Shown piece after piece: positions 11,006-21,173 of a stretch of 64,000 bases of DNA (position 1 is its first letter; every line of letters starts with the position of its first letter). The notes under the pieces are model-generated. The model made no database searches, was not told the DNA's origin, and worked only from the letters and a program-made list of their open reading frames with translations. Position numbers and translations under genes: made by a program. Origin of the DNA: Plasmopara viticola (Eukaryota > Oomycota > Peronosporomycetes > Peronosporales > Peronosporaceae); the NCBI GenBank assembly GCA_001695595.3, contig MBPM02000149.1:37718-101717 (forward strand). Direction: 5' to 3'.

Positions 11006-11702
11006 ATGCCGACGACAAGAAGTGAAGTCCTCCTGGGTAGTGGAAACTACTTCCACTGGGAGTTTGCCATGCGCATGACGCTGGCTAGGAAGGGTCTGCT
11101 AGCGCACATGCAAGTGGTCAAGCCTGAGGCGGAGAGGACCGAGACGTGGGTGCTCAGCGACATGAAGGCACTTGGGCTTATCGCCCAGGGAGTGGCAATT
11201 GAGCATCATACGAAGATTCGGACGGCCACGACGGCAATCATGGCGTGGAATACGCTGCGCGACTTCTACAACCGCTCGACGATGCACAATCGTGTGTCGA
11301 TGACCCGTCGCCTCCACGAATTCAAGATGGCTGATGGGGTGGCGATGTCGAAACACCTAGACAGCTTCGATGAGCTGATCGTGGGGCTGCAGACGTTGGG
11401 AGAACCACTTGACGATGCTCGTCAACAAGTGATTCTTCTGAGCAGTATCACAGAGGAATACGAAATTCTCTCGTCGATTGTGGAGAACTCCAAGGACGTG
11501 TCTCTGATTGAGGTAAAAGAGAAGCTTCTGAAGGAGTACGAGCGACTTGAGAAGAAAGAGTCTATGGAGCGCGCGTTCAAGGTGAATGCAGGACGTTTCA
11601 AGGGAGGCCAAGGCAGTGGCCGTAAAGGGAATGGTCCACGGAAGAACGGAGGGGCAATTGTTTTAAGTGTGGCCAAGTCGGACATTCGAAGCGGGATTGT
11701 CA
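11006..11702 (+). pseudogene. gag: Copia Gag with zinc knuckle (A1)
   Basis: The ATG lies 43 bp after the LTR. The frame encodes a copia Gag (UBN2-like) with the usual Trp and Leu rich helices and a Lys/Glu coiled stretch. The frame is lost after the Arg/Gly-rich segment. The CCHC knuckle CFKCGQVGHSKRDC (11659-11700) lies in the next frame, which also carries the protease. A2 has the same shift, while B1 reads through in a single frame, so this is a small deletion and not programmed frameshifting. Confidence 0.85.
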
Positions 11703-13050
11703 GAAGAAGAACGGCTTCGAGGTTGATGATGCTGTTTTTGCCGCTGGTGAGCAGCACTGTGACGACTGGCTTATCGACAGCGGGGCTACCTCGCACATGA
11801 CACCATATCGGAGTGAGCTCTTTGATTACGAGGCATTGGACGCTGGTCCAGAGGTCACCATTGCGGACGGCAAGAAGCTGCGGGTGACTGGCAAGGGTAC
11901 GGTCAGGCATACTGGATTGGACGGGTTGCGTATCAAGATGGTCGAAGTCCTACACATTCCAGGACTCGACAGACGCCTTTTGTCGGTTGGCAAGCTAGCT
12001 GAGCGTGGGATGAAGGTGGAGTTTGAGAGCTCCTCCTGTATCATTTGGAGTACGCAACGAGCGATTGCTAAGGGCAAGAAAGTCGGTAAGGCGTACATCC
12101 TGGACTGCGAGCAAGAAGAGGCTCGGTTAGTGGAGTACGCAGGGGTTGATACTGAATGGGATCTTTGGCATGCTCGCCTGGGACATCCCGGGAAGAGCGG
12201 CATGGTGAAGACACAGCTTGCGACAAGTGGTGAGCCGGCGGTAAGGCAGGACATTGAAAAGCTCTGTGGGGGATGCCTGAAGGATAAGCAGACGGTTGAT
12301 TCATTCCCGTCACGGTCGCTTTCTAAGACATCACGTGTCCTGGAGCTCGTGCACACGGACGTGATGGGACCAATGAAAACGGTCTCGAAGGGTGGCGCGC
12401 GATATGTGCTTACTTTTGTGGATGATTTCTCGCAGTTTGTGGTAGCGTACTTCATGAAGAACAAGGGTGAGGTGGCAAGTAAGCTGATCGAGTTCAAAGC
12501 GTTCTACGAAAACCAATGGGGACAACGCTTGAAGTGTCTGCGATCGGACAACGGGACGGAGTTCGTGAACAAGAAAGTTGCCGGAATCTGTGCCAGGAAT
12601 GGAGTTATGCATCAACACACAGTGCCATACAGCCCGCAACAGAACGGTGTCGCTGAGCGAATGAACCGCACAATAATGGAAAAGGCGCGAAGCATGGTGC
12701 ATTACAAGGGGGTCCCTACTGAATGGTGGGCAGAAGCAGTAAGTACAGCGGTATACTTGATTAATCGCTCAACGAACACGGCGAACTCGAGGAATACGCC
12801 GTATGAATTGGCGTTCAAGCAGAAGCCAGGACTGGAGCATCTACGAGTATTTGGTTATCAAGGTTTCGCTCACGTCAACGATGCAAAGAGGACGAAGCTC
12901 GATCCCAAGAGCTTTCGATGTTTGTTTCTTGGGTATGCAGAGAGTGCGAAAGGGTATCGTGTGTTTGATTTGGAGGATTCCAAGCTCAAGGTAGTACGAT
13001 CTGTTCGGCTTGACGAGCGCGAAGTGGGTGGAATATACACTACAAACTAA
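11703..13050 (+). pseudogene. pol: Copia protease and integrase (A1)
   Basis: The aspartic protease site is intact (LIDSGATSHMT, Asp codon at 11776). The pre-integrase zinc segment (LWHARLGHPG and CGGCLKDKQ) follows. The integrase core has all three acidic residues: HTDVMGP (Asp codon 12358), RSDNGTEF (12547) and NGVAERMNRT (Glu codon 12655). The frame ends at a stop in the variable linker before the reverse transcriptase. The ATG at 11797 is internal and unlikely to be a real start. Confidence 0.9.
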
Positions 13051-13482
13051 CCACAAGTTGAAACAATTACCTTAGTTACCAAGGACGAGAATGGTGCAAA
13101 TATCCAGGACAAGGACACACGACAGCCTTCTACAGAAAAACCAATGGAAGGTGTCGAGGATCATGCTCCCGACGTGGAAATGGATGAGGTTGGGCCAGAG
13201 CATGAAGTGGAGCTGTACCAGATGCCACAACTTCCTCAACCTTCTAATCCGGACCCACAGATCTTGGATCTGGCCCCTTATCACCCTCCTCCGCAAGCTT
13301 ACGGTGGAGATCGTATTGTTTTTCAGGCGGAGCCGGGACGGACAAGACGTTTGCGAGAGCCTGTCATTCTTCTTACAGATGGCTTAAGTAATGAGGAGCA
13401 GAAGGTGAAGGGAAGTGACAATTCACCAAGTACCAAGCGGGCCAGAATCGATGATGAAGGACTAATTGCTGAAGCTGTGTAA
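13051..13482 (+). pseudogene. Acidic linker between integrase and reverse transcriptase (A1)
   Basis: This Pro, Asp and Glu rich stretch is typical of the region between copia integrase and reverse transcriptase. It is open in one frame from 13144 to a stop at 13480-13482, where the related elements continue (AEAV, then AYAASVGEADDAP). The stop is identical in A2. Confidence 0.7.
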
Positions 13483-15086
13483 GCTTATGCTGCTAGTGTC
13501 GGCGAGGCGGACGACGCTCCAACTACATATCGGCAAGCGATGAATAGCGACGACGCTCATGCCTGGCAGAAGGCAATAAACACAGAGCTTAAGGCTCATG
13601 AAGTGAACGCCTCATGGACACTTGTGCCGAAGAAGGAGAGCGATCGGGAAATTGGATGCCGATGGGTCTTTGCGAAGAAGCGCAACGAATTGGGACAAGT
13701 GGTTCGCTACAAAGCTCGACTCGTCGCCAAAGGCTTCAAGCAGAAATTTGGTGTTGACTTTTCGAAACATACTCGCCGGTAGCGAACATGAACTCTATCA
13801 GAGTTGTGTTGTCGGTGGTGGTTACGATGGGATACATGACAGAGCAACTGGATGTCGACACAGCATTCCTGAACAGTGATCTCAAGGAAGAGGTATACAT
13901 GGAAGTGCCTTACGGTATCGCCAATGCTGAAAACATGGTGTGCAAGCCGGATAAGGCGATTTACGGTCTCAAGCAAGCTTCGAATGCATGGAACAAGACG
14001 ATTTATGTTGTCTTCCTACAAATGGGCTTTCGGAGCAGCGGAGCAGATCAGTGCGTCTACGTCAAGGGCAAGAACGGCAACTATGTCTATGTTTGCTTGT
14101 ACGTGGACGACATGATTATCGCTGCCAAGACGAGCAAGAAGATTGAAGATGTTAAAGCTGCACTCAAGAACTCATTCAAGATAAAAGATTTGGGCGAGGC
14201 TAAATTCATCCTTGGAATAGAAATCGACCTTGATCGCAAGTGCAGCATGCTCATGATTCGTCAGACACGGTACATTGACGATGTGGTGAACAGGTTCAAC
14301 CAACAAGACGCGAAGGCAGTGGTTTACCCATCAGAATCGGGTTTAAAGTTGTCAAAGATGCAATCCCCAACGACGGACATTGAGAAAGCAGAGATGCAGT
14401 CGAAGCCGTACAGGTCCCTAATCGGATGTTTGCTGTACATCACGACAGGTATGCGTCCTGATATCGCGTATGTGGTAACACAGCTATCGCGTTTCTTGGA
14501 GAACCCGGGTCAGCAGCATTGAAAGGCCGCAATTCGCGTACTTCATTATCTCAAGACGACGAGGAAATTTGGGATCACCTACGACGGCAGCGCCAACGAG
14601 GTTCAAGCTACAGCGTACAAAGATGCGGACTGGGGCAGTAATATTGATGATCGGCGTTCGGTGTCAGGAATCATGGTCATGATCGGGGGCGCACCAGTAG
14701 TTTTCAAGTCGAAATACCAGCGGACAGTGGCGCTAAGCTCAGCGGAGGCAGAGTATATGGCTTTAAGCCTATGCACTCAAGAAGTACTGTGGGTCCGTGC
14801 GATTCTCAAGGATCTCGGTCATCAGCAAGTGGGAGCTACTTTGGTTTGGGAAGATACTCAAGGCACAATAGGACTTGCTAGCAACGCTGGTTACAATGCC
14901 AGGACCAAGCATGTCGACATTCGGCATCGCTTCATCCGGAAAGCCGTGGCACGGGACATAATCGTGGTCAAGTACATCTCAACGGTGGACCAAAAAGCAG
15001 ACATGCTGACTAAGTCTCAAGGCACAAAGCGACTCAAGTATCTGCTGCAGGATAGTGGTATTGGACCAAAGCGCGTACAGCACTAG
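13483..15086 (+). pseudogene. pol: Copia reverse transcriptase and RNase H (A1)
   Basis: The N-terminal RT motif WTLVPKKES and the GFKQKFGVDF segment are followed by a frameshift near 13770. The RT core then reads through the catalytic YVDDMII (codons from 14100). RNase H follows with DADWGS, SSAEAEYMALS and the HVDIRHRFIR block. A TGA near 14521 interrupts it after the QQH codons. Only the last lesion is specific to A1; the frameshift before MNSIRVV is shared with A2. Confidence 0.9.
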
Positions 15087-15099
15087 CGGCGAGTGGGAG

Positions 15100-15354
15100 T
15101 GTTAATAATATGACGTCGCTGTTGATGTGACGTCACGACGAACCTTCTAGAAGGATCTAGGAGGATAGGTTCAGAGGTATTGCGGAAAATACCGGTTCGG
15201 TACTGGTATGATGATGACGTCATTAAATGACGTCACGACGAACCTTCTAGAAGGATCTAGAAGGATAGGCTTAGAGGTAGCACAGGGTAGCGAACAAAGG
15301 ACCTAAATATATTCACTTTACTTTTTGCCTTTTCCTGCGCACAACAACTCAACA
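15100..15354 (+). repeat. 3' LTR of A1
   Basis: 255 bp, from TGTTAATAATATG to CAACTCAACA, preceded by the purine tract GGCGAGTGGGAG. It contains the full TGACGTCATTAAATGACGTCA double site that the 5' LTR has lost. Confidence 0.9.
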
Positions 15355-15369
15355 ATTACTCATGCTAAT

Positions 15370-15785
15370 AAGTCATGCTAAAATAATAACGATTTGCTTT
15401 TCAAGTCTGATGGGCAGCTAACTTTGCTCACCAGCTGCAAGTGGTTTGGTGACAGTACGACCAGCACGAACAGTCACGTACCGTGAGCGTCAGTCGAGGC
15501 TCTTGCGCCTTCGAAGTTACCTCCGCGAGATAACTGCCGCAGGGCGTATTACTTGCAAGCCAATCGCGAAAATTGACAATTTGGCATGCCAGCGAGACAT
15601 CTTAACTCATTGATAGCCAAAGGATTTGAGAGAATTGCTGCTGTACTAAAGCTAATAAATAACAATTTCGTTTACCTGTGGGCATATTTATGAAGAAGTA
15701 TAACAAAATCAGAGATGCCTTCAGCCAACAAATTGCCAATCTACACAGATATCGTTTGCAGCTCAGAGTAGCGTATCTACTGCAA
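15370..15785 (+). pseudogene. RxLR-EER-like effector relic, copy U3
   Basis: A near copy of U2 starts right after the A1 3' LTR. The SRLLRLRS-like stretch is kept, but the region of the EER motif is shortened (GCCGCAGGGCGTATTAC), removing EER. The downstream LIAKGFERIAAV and NLHRYRLQLR segments are recognisable. There are no intact frames. Confidence 0.45.
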
Positions 15786-15876
15786 TGCGGTAAGCCGTAA
15801 TGTTTGTCCAGTTACGGCTTGAGTAACACGACTAATACATTATCCTTCTAAGTCAGCTTAAACATCTAAATCAGGT

Positions 15877-15960
15877 GATTTGACTTCCATGAAGAAAAAA
15901 TATTGCGGTCTGAGATTTAATTCTTGCAAGAAACAATTCCATCTACCAAGCACAATTTTC
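15877..15960 (-). repeat. Dispersed repeat D, minus orientation
   Basis: It contains ATTGCGGTCTGAGATT and CTACCAAGCACAATTTT, the reverse complement of the block at 52600-52680. Confidence 0.55.
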
Positions 15961-15984
15961 ATATTAAGAATGCTGTTTGTTAAA

Positions 15985-16348
15985 AGTATTTAATTTCAGA
16001 TTAAAAAACCGGAATTATATTCCACGAAAAAAGTAACGAAAATTGGTTTAAATTTGAACGCACGCCCACAAAAGAAAAAAAGTCATGGTGTCTATTTCCT
16101 TGGATCCTCTCACTTTTAAAGCATTAATTTTTTTTGCTCGCGCGAATAGGGGAAAAATTTAATTTTCGTATTTGGCTTACTTTTGAACCGATAGATAACA
16201 ATGGGCAAAGGCATTTTTTCTTCTACTGCGACAATTTCCTCTGAGAGTTCACTTCAAAGACGCTAAGAGCCGTGACTGGCGTCCACAATACGTGACTAGT
16301 GGCCAGGAATGGAGCTAGAATGAGCACGACACCGCACGATCGACGGAT
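15985..16348 (-). pseudogene. RxLR-EER-like effector relic, copy U4
   Basis: It reads on the minus strand from 16348. The signal peptide (RRSCGVVLILAPFLATS) is kept, but the initiating ATG has become ATC. The linker, the RxLR-like stretch and a degraded EER region follow as in U1 and U7, with stops. The conserved leader block lies upstream at 16349-16405. Confidence 0.45.
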
Positions 16349-16559
16349 GCTACACCACTTGCAGTGCAAAGAAATAGTGAGCTCATGGTCGTGCTGGGCC
16401 TGCAGAAACTCATTTAATGAAATAGTGAAAGGAGTAGCGCGTGCATGAAGAATACAACTTTCTTAACTCAATGCTTACTATAGACTCACATTGATAAAAG
16501 AAGCAAAAGTAAGGATGGCCTACCAAAAAGTCAAAATTATCAAATTTCGAGAGCCTCTC

Positions 16560-16814
16560 TGTTGAGTTGTTGTGCGCAGGAGAAGGCAAAAAGTAAAGTG
16601 AATATATTTAGGTCCTTTGTTCGCTACCCTGTGCTACCTCTAGGCCTATCATTCTAGATCCTTCTAGAAGATTCGTCGTGACGTCATCTAATGACGTCAT
16701 CATCATACCAGTACCCAACCGGTATTTGCCGTAATTTCTCTGAGCCTATCCTTCTAGATCCTTCCAGAAGGTTCGTCGTGACGTCACATCAACAGCGGCG
16801 TCATATTAATGACA
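16560..16814 (-). repeat. 3' LTR of A2
   Basis: It has TGTC at the outer end instead of TGTT and includes the TGACGTCA double site. It matches 15100-15354 in reverse complement. Confidence 0.9.
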
Positions 16815-16827
16815 CTCCCACTCGCCG

Positions 16828-18415
16828 CTAGTGCTGTACGCGCTTTGGTCCAATACCACTATCCTGCAGCAGGTACTTGAGTCGCTTTGTGCCTAGAGAC
16901 TTAGTCAGCATGTCTGCTTTTTGGTCCACCGTTGAGATGTACTTGACCACGATTATGTCCCGTGCCACGGCTTTCCGGATGAAGTGGTGCCGAATGTCGA
17001 CATGCTTGGTCCTGGCATTGTAAATAGCGTTGCTAGCAAGTCCTATTGTGCCTTGATTATTCTCCCAAACCAAAGTAGCTCCCACTTGCTGATGACCGAG
17101 ATCCTTGAGAATCGCACGGACCCACAGTACTTCTTGAGAGCATAGGCTTAAAGCCATATACTCTGCCTCCGCTGAGCTTGGCGCCACTGTCCGCTGGTAT
17201 TTCGACTTGAAAACCACTGGTGCGCCCCCGATCATGACCATGATTCCTGACACCGAACTCCGATCATCAATATTACTGCTCCAGTCCGCATATGTATACG
17301 CTGTAGCTTGAACCTCGTTGGCGCTGCCGTCGTAGGTGATCCCAAATTCCCTCGTCGTCTTGAGATAACAAAGTACTCGAATTGCGGCCTTCCAATGCTG
17401 CTGACCCGGGTTCTCCAAGAAACGCGATAGCTGTGTTACCACATACGCGATATCAGGACGCGAACCTGTCGTGATGTACAGCAAACATCCGATTAGGGAC
17501 CTGTACGGCTTCGACTGCATCTCTGCTTTCTCAACGTCCGTCGTTGGGGATTGCATCTTTGACAACTTTAAACCCGCTTCTGATGGGTTAATCACTGCCT
17601 TCGCGTCTTGTTGGTTGAACCTGTTCACCACATCGTCAATGTACCGTGTCTGACGGATCATGAGCGTGCTGCACTTGCGATCATGGTCGATTTCTATTCC
17701 AAAAATTTAATTGGCCTCGCCCAAATCTTTTATCTTGAATGAGTTCTTGAGTGCAGCTTTAACATCTTCAATCTTCTTGCTCGTCTTGGCAGCGATAATC
17801 ATGTCGTCCACGTACAAGCAAACATAGACATAGTTGCCGTTCTTGCCCTTGACGTAGACGCACTGATCTGCTCCGCTGCTCCGAAAGCCCATTTGTAGGA
17901 AGACAACATAAATCGTCTTGCTCCATGCATTCGAAGCTTGCTTGAGACCGTAAATCGCCTTATCCGGCTTGCACACCATGTTTTCAGCATTGGCGATACC
18001 GTAAGGCACTTCCATGTATACCTCTTCCTTGAGATCACTGTTCAGGAATGCTGTGTCGACATCCAGTTGCTCTGTCATGTATCCCATCGTAACCACCACC
18101 GACAACACAACTCTGATAGAGTTCATGTTCGCTACCGGCGAGTACGTTTCGAAAAGTCAACACCAAATTTCTGCTTGAAGCCTTTGGCGACGAGTCGAGC
18201 TTTGTAGCGAACCACTTGTCCCAATTCGTTGCGCTTCTTCGCAAAAACCCATCGGCATCCAATTTCCCGAACGCTCTCCTTCTTCGGCACAAGTGTCCAT
18301 GAGGCGTTCACTTCATGAGACTTAAGCTCTGTGTTTATTGCCTTCTGCCAGGCATGAGCGTCGTTGCTATTCATCGCTTGCCGATATGTAGTTGGAGCGT
18401 CGTCCGCCTCGCCGA
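16828..18415 (-). pseudogene. pol: Copia reverse transcriptase and RNase H (A2)
   Basis: The domains match A1, including YVDDMII and the RNase H SSAEAEYMAL block. A2 has its own stop and frameshift after GEAN near 17707. It lacks the A1 TGA after QQH, so the RNase H frame is open from 17661 to 16828. It shares the A1 frameshift before MNSIRVV and the stop after AEAV. Confidence 0.9.
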
Positions 18416-18431
18416 CACTAGCAGCATAAGC

Positions 18432-18850
18432 TTACACAGCTTCAGCAATTAGTCCTTCATCATCGATTCTGGCCCGCTTGGTACTTGGTGAATTGTCACT
18501 TCCCTTCACCTTCTGCTCCTCATTACTTAAGCCATCTGTAAGAAGAATGACAGGCTCTCGCAAACGTCTTGTCCGTCCCGGCTCCGCCTGAAAAACAATA
18601 CGATCTCCACCGTAAGCTTGCGGAGGAGGGTGATAAGGGGCCAGATCCAAGATCTGTGGGTCCGGATTAGAAGGTTGAGGAAGTTGTGGCATCTGGTACA
18701 GCTCCACTTCATGCTCTGGCCCAACCTCATCCATTTCCACGTCGGGAGCATGATCCTCGACACCTTCCATTGGTTTTTCTGTAGAAGGCTGTCGTGTGTT
18801 CTGTCCTGGATATGTGCACCATTCTCGTCCTTGGTAACGAAGGTAATTGT
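18432..18850 (-). pseudogene. Integrase-RT linker (A2)
   Basis: The acidic, Pro-rich linker is open from 18770 to 18432, as in A1. Confidence 0.65.
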
Positions 18851-19051
18851 TTCAACTTGTGGTTAGTTTGTAGTGTATATTCCACCCACTTCGCGCTCGT
18901 CAAGCCGAACAGATCGTACTACCTTGAGCTTGGAATCCTCCAAATCAAACACACGATACCCTTTCGCACTCTCTGCATACCCAAGAAACAAACATCGAAA
19001 GCTCTTGGGATCGAGCTTTGTCCTCTTTGCATCATTGACGTGAGCGAAACC

Positions 19052-20116
19052 TTAGGAACCATATACTCGTAGATGCTTCAGTCCCGGCTTTTGCTTGAAC
19101 GCCAATTCATACGGCGTATTCCTCGAGTTCGCCGTGTTCGTTGAGCGATTAATCAAGTATACCGCTGTACTTACTGCTTCTGCCCACCATTCAGTAGGGA
19201 CCCCCTTGTAATGCACCATGCTTCGCGCCTTTTCCATTATTGTGCGGTTCATTCGCTCAGCGACACCGTTCTGTTGTGGGCTGTATGGCACTGTGTGTTG
19301 ATGCATAACTCCATTCCTGGCACAGATTCCGGCAACTTTCTTGTTCACGAACTCCGTCCCGTTGTCCGATCGCAGACACTTCAAGCGTTGTCCCCATTGG
19401 TTTTCGTAGAACGCTTTGAACTCGATCAGCTTACTTGCCACCTCACCCTTGTTCTTCATGAAGTACGCTACGACAAACTGCGAGAAATCATCCACAAAAG
19501 TAAGCACATATCGCGCGCCACCCTTCGAGACCGTTTTCATTGGTCCCATCACGTCCGTGTGCACGAGCTCCAGGACACGTGATGTCTTAGTAAACGACCG
19601 TGACGAGAATGAATCAACCGTCTGCTTACCCTTCAGGCATCCCCCACAGAGCTTTTCAATGTCCTGCCTTACCGCCGGCACACCACTTGTCGCAAGCTGT
19701 GTCTTCACCATGCCGCTCTTCCCGAGATGTCCCAAGCGAGCATGCCAAAGATCCCATTCAGTATCAACCCCTGCGTACTCCACTAACCGAGCCTCTTCTT
19801 GCTCGCAGTCCAGGATGTACGCCTTACCGACTTTCTTGCCCTTAGCAATCGCTCGTTGCGTACTCCAAATGACACAGGAGGAGCTCTCAAACTCCACCTT
19901 CATACCACACTCAGCTAGCTTGCCAACCGACAAAAGGCGTCTGTCGAGTCCTGGAATGTGTAGGACTTCGACCATCTTGATACGCAACCCGTCCAATCCA
20001 GTAAGCCTGACCGTACCCTTGCCAGTCACCCGCAGCTTCTTGCCGTCCGCAATGGTGACCTCTGGACTAGCGTCCAATGCCTCGTAATCAAAGAGATCAC
20101 TCCGATATGGTGTCAT
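19052..20116 (-). pseudogene. pol: Copia protease and integrase (A2)
   Basis: The integrase catalytic motifs HTDVMGP, RSDNGTEF and NGVAERMNRT are intact. The frame ends early after LRVYGS because of an A2-specific lesion; the downstream 18850-19050 still aligns with A1 in another frame. Confidence 0.88.
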
Positions 20117-20902
20117 GTGCGAGGTAGCCCCGCTGTCGATAAGCCAGTCGTCACAGTGCTGCTCACCAGCGGCAAAAACAGCATCATCAACCTCGAAGCC
20201 GTTCTTCTTCTGACAATCCCGCTTCGAATGTCCGACTTGGCCACACTTAAAACAATTGCCCCTCCGTTCTTCCGTGGACCATTCCCTTTATGGCCACTGC
20301 CTTGGCCTCCCTTGAAACGTCCTGCATTCACCTTGAACGCGCACTCCATAGACTCTTTCTTCTCAAGTCGCTCGTACTCCTTCAGAAGCTTCTCTTTTAC
20401 CTCGATCAAAGACACGTCCTTGGAATTCTCCACAATCGATGAGGGAATTTCGTATTCCTCTGGGAGACTGCTCAGAAGAATCACTAACTGACGAGCATCG
20501 TCAAGTGGTTCTCCCAACGTCTGCAGCCCCACGATCAGCTCATCGAAGCTGTCTAGGTGCTTCGACATCGCCACCCCATCATCCATCTTGAATTCGTGGA
20601 GGCGACGGGTCATCGACACACGATTGTGCATCGTCGAGCGGTTGTAGAAGTCGCGCAGCGTATTCCACGCCATGATTGCCGTCGTGGCCGTCCGAATCTT
20701 CGTATGATGCTCAATTGCCACTCCCTGGGCGCCCAAGTGCCTTCATGTCGCTGAGCACCCACGTCTCGGTCCTCTCCGCCTCAGGCTTGACCACTTGCAC
20801 GTGCGCTAGCGGACCCTTCTTAGCCAGCGTCATGCGCATGGCAAACTCCCAGTGGAAGTAGTTTCCACAACCCAGGAAGACTTCACTTCTTGTCGTCGGC
20901 AT
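20113..20902 (-). pseudogene. gag: Copia Gag (A2)
   Basis: It starts at ATG 20902. An A2-specific frameshift near 20720 splits the N-terminal part. The later frameshift before the zinc knuckle is identical to that of A1. Confidence 0.85.
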
Positions 20903-20945
20903 TGGGATGGAGGGGAGGTTTGGCGAGAGTCTTGTGCGGTTAACC

Positions 20946-21173
20946 TGTTGAGTTGTTGTGCGCAGGAGAAGGCAAAAAGTAAAGTGAATATATTTAGGTC
21001 CTTAGTTCGCTACCCTGTGCTACCTCTAAGCCTATCCTTCTAGATCCTTCTATAAGGTTCGTCGTACCAGTACCCAACCGGTATTTGCCGTAATTCCTCT
21101 GAGCCTATCCTTCTAGATCCTTCTAGAAGGTTCGTCGTAACGTCACATCAACAGCGGCGTCATATAAATAACA
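20946..21173 (-). repeat. 5' LTR of A2
   Basis: It carries the same internal 28-bp deletion as the A1 5' LTR, which proves common descent of the two insertions. Confidence 0.9.

Larger units (their letters stand above)
10736..15354 (+). mobile_element. Ty1/copia LTR retrotransposon A1 (family A)
   Basis: Two LTRs enclose the copia order Gag, protease, integrase, reverse transcriptase, RNase H. The five bases before the 5' LTR (GAGCG) and after the 3' LTR (ATTAC) do not match, so no target-site duplication survives. A1 and A2 share a 28-bp deletion in the 5' LTR, the gag frameshift and two stop codons. They are therefore copies of one dead insertion, and their 5' flanks are homologous as well. 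Confidence 0.95.
16560..21173 (-). mobile_element. Ty1/copia LTR retrotransposon A2 (family A)
   Basis: An inverted near-copy of A1, with a 255-bp 3' LTR (16560-16814) and a 5' LTR of about 228 bp (20946-21173). The 5' flank (21174 onwards) matches the A1 5' flank in reverse complement, while the 3' flank is unrelated to that of A1. No matching target duplication was found (CTCTC against CGCCC on the plus strand). Confidence 0.95.

Noticed and set aside
11006..11800. Programmed frameshift between Gag and Pol in family A
   Set aside because: B1 encodes Gag and Pol in one frame, and the family A shift coincides with missing bases in the Gly-rich stretch of two duplicated copies. A simple deletion explains it.
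11826..12497. Antisense ORF of 223 codons within the A1 integrase (and similar antisense frames in A2, C1-C4)
   Set aside because: It mirrors the conserved integrase codons and recurs wherever the sense frame is conserved; a codon-bias shadow.
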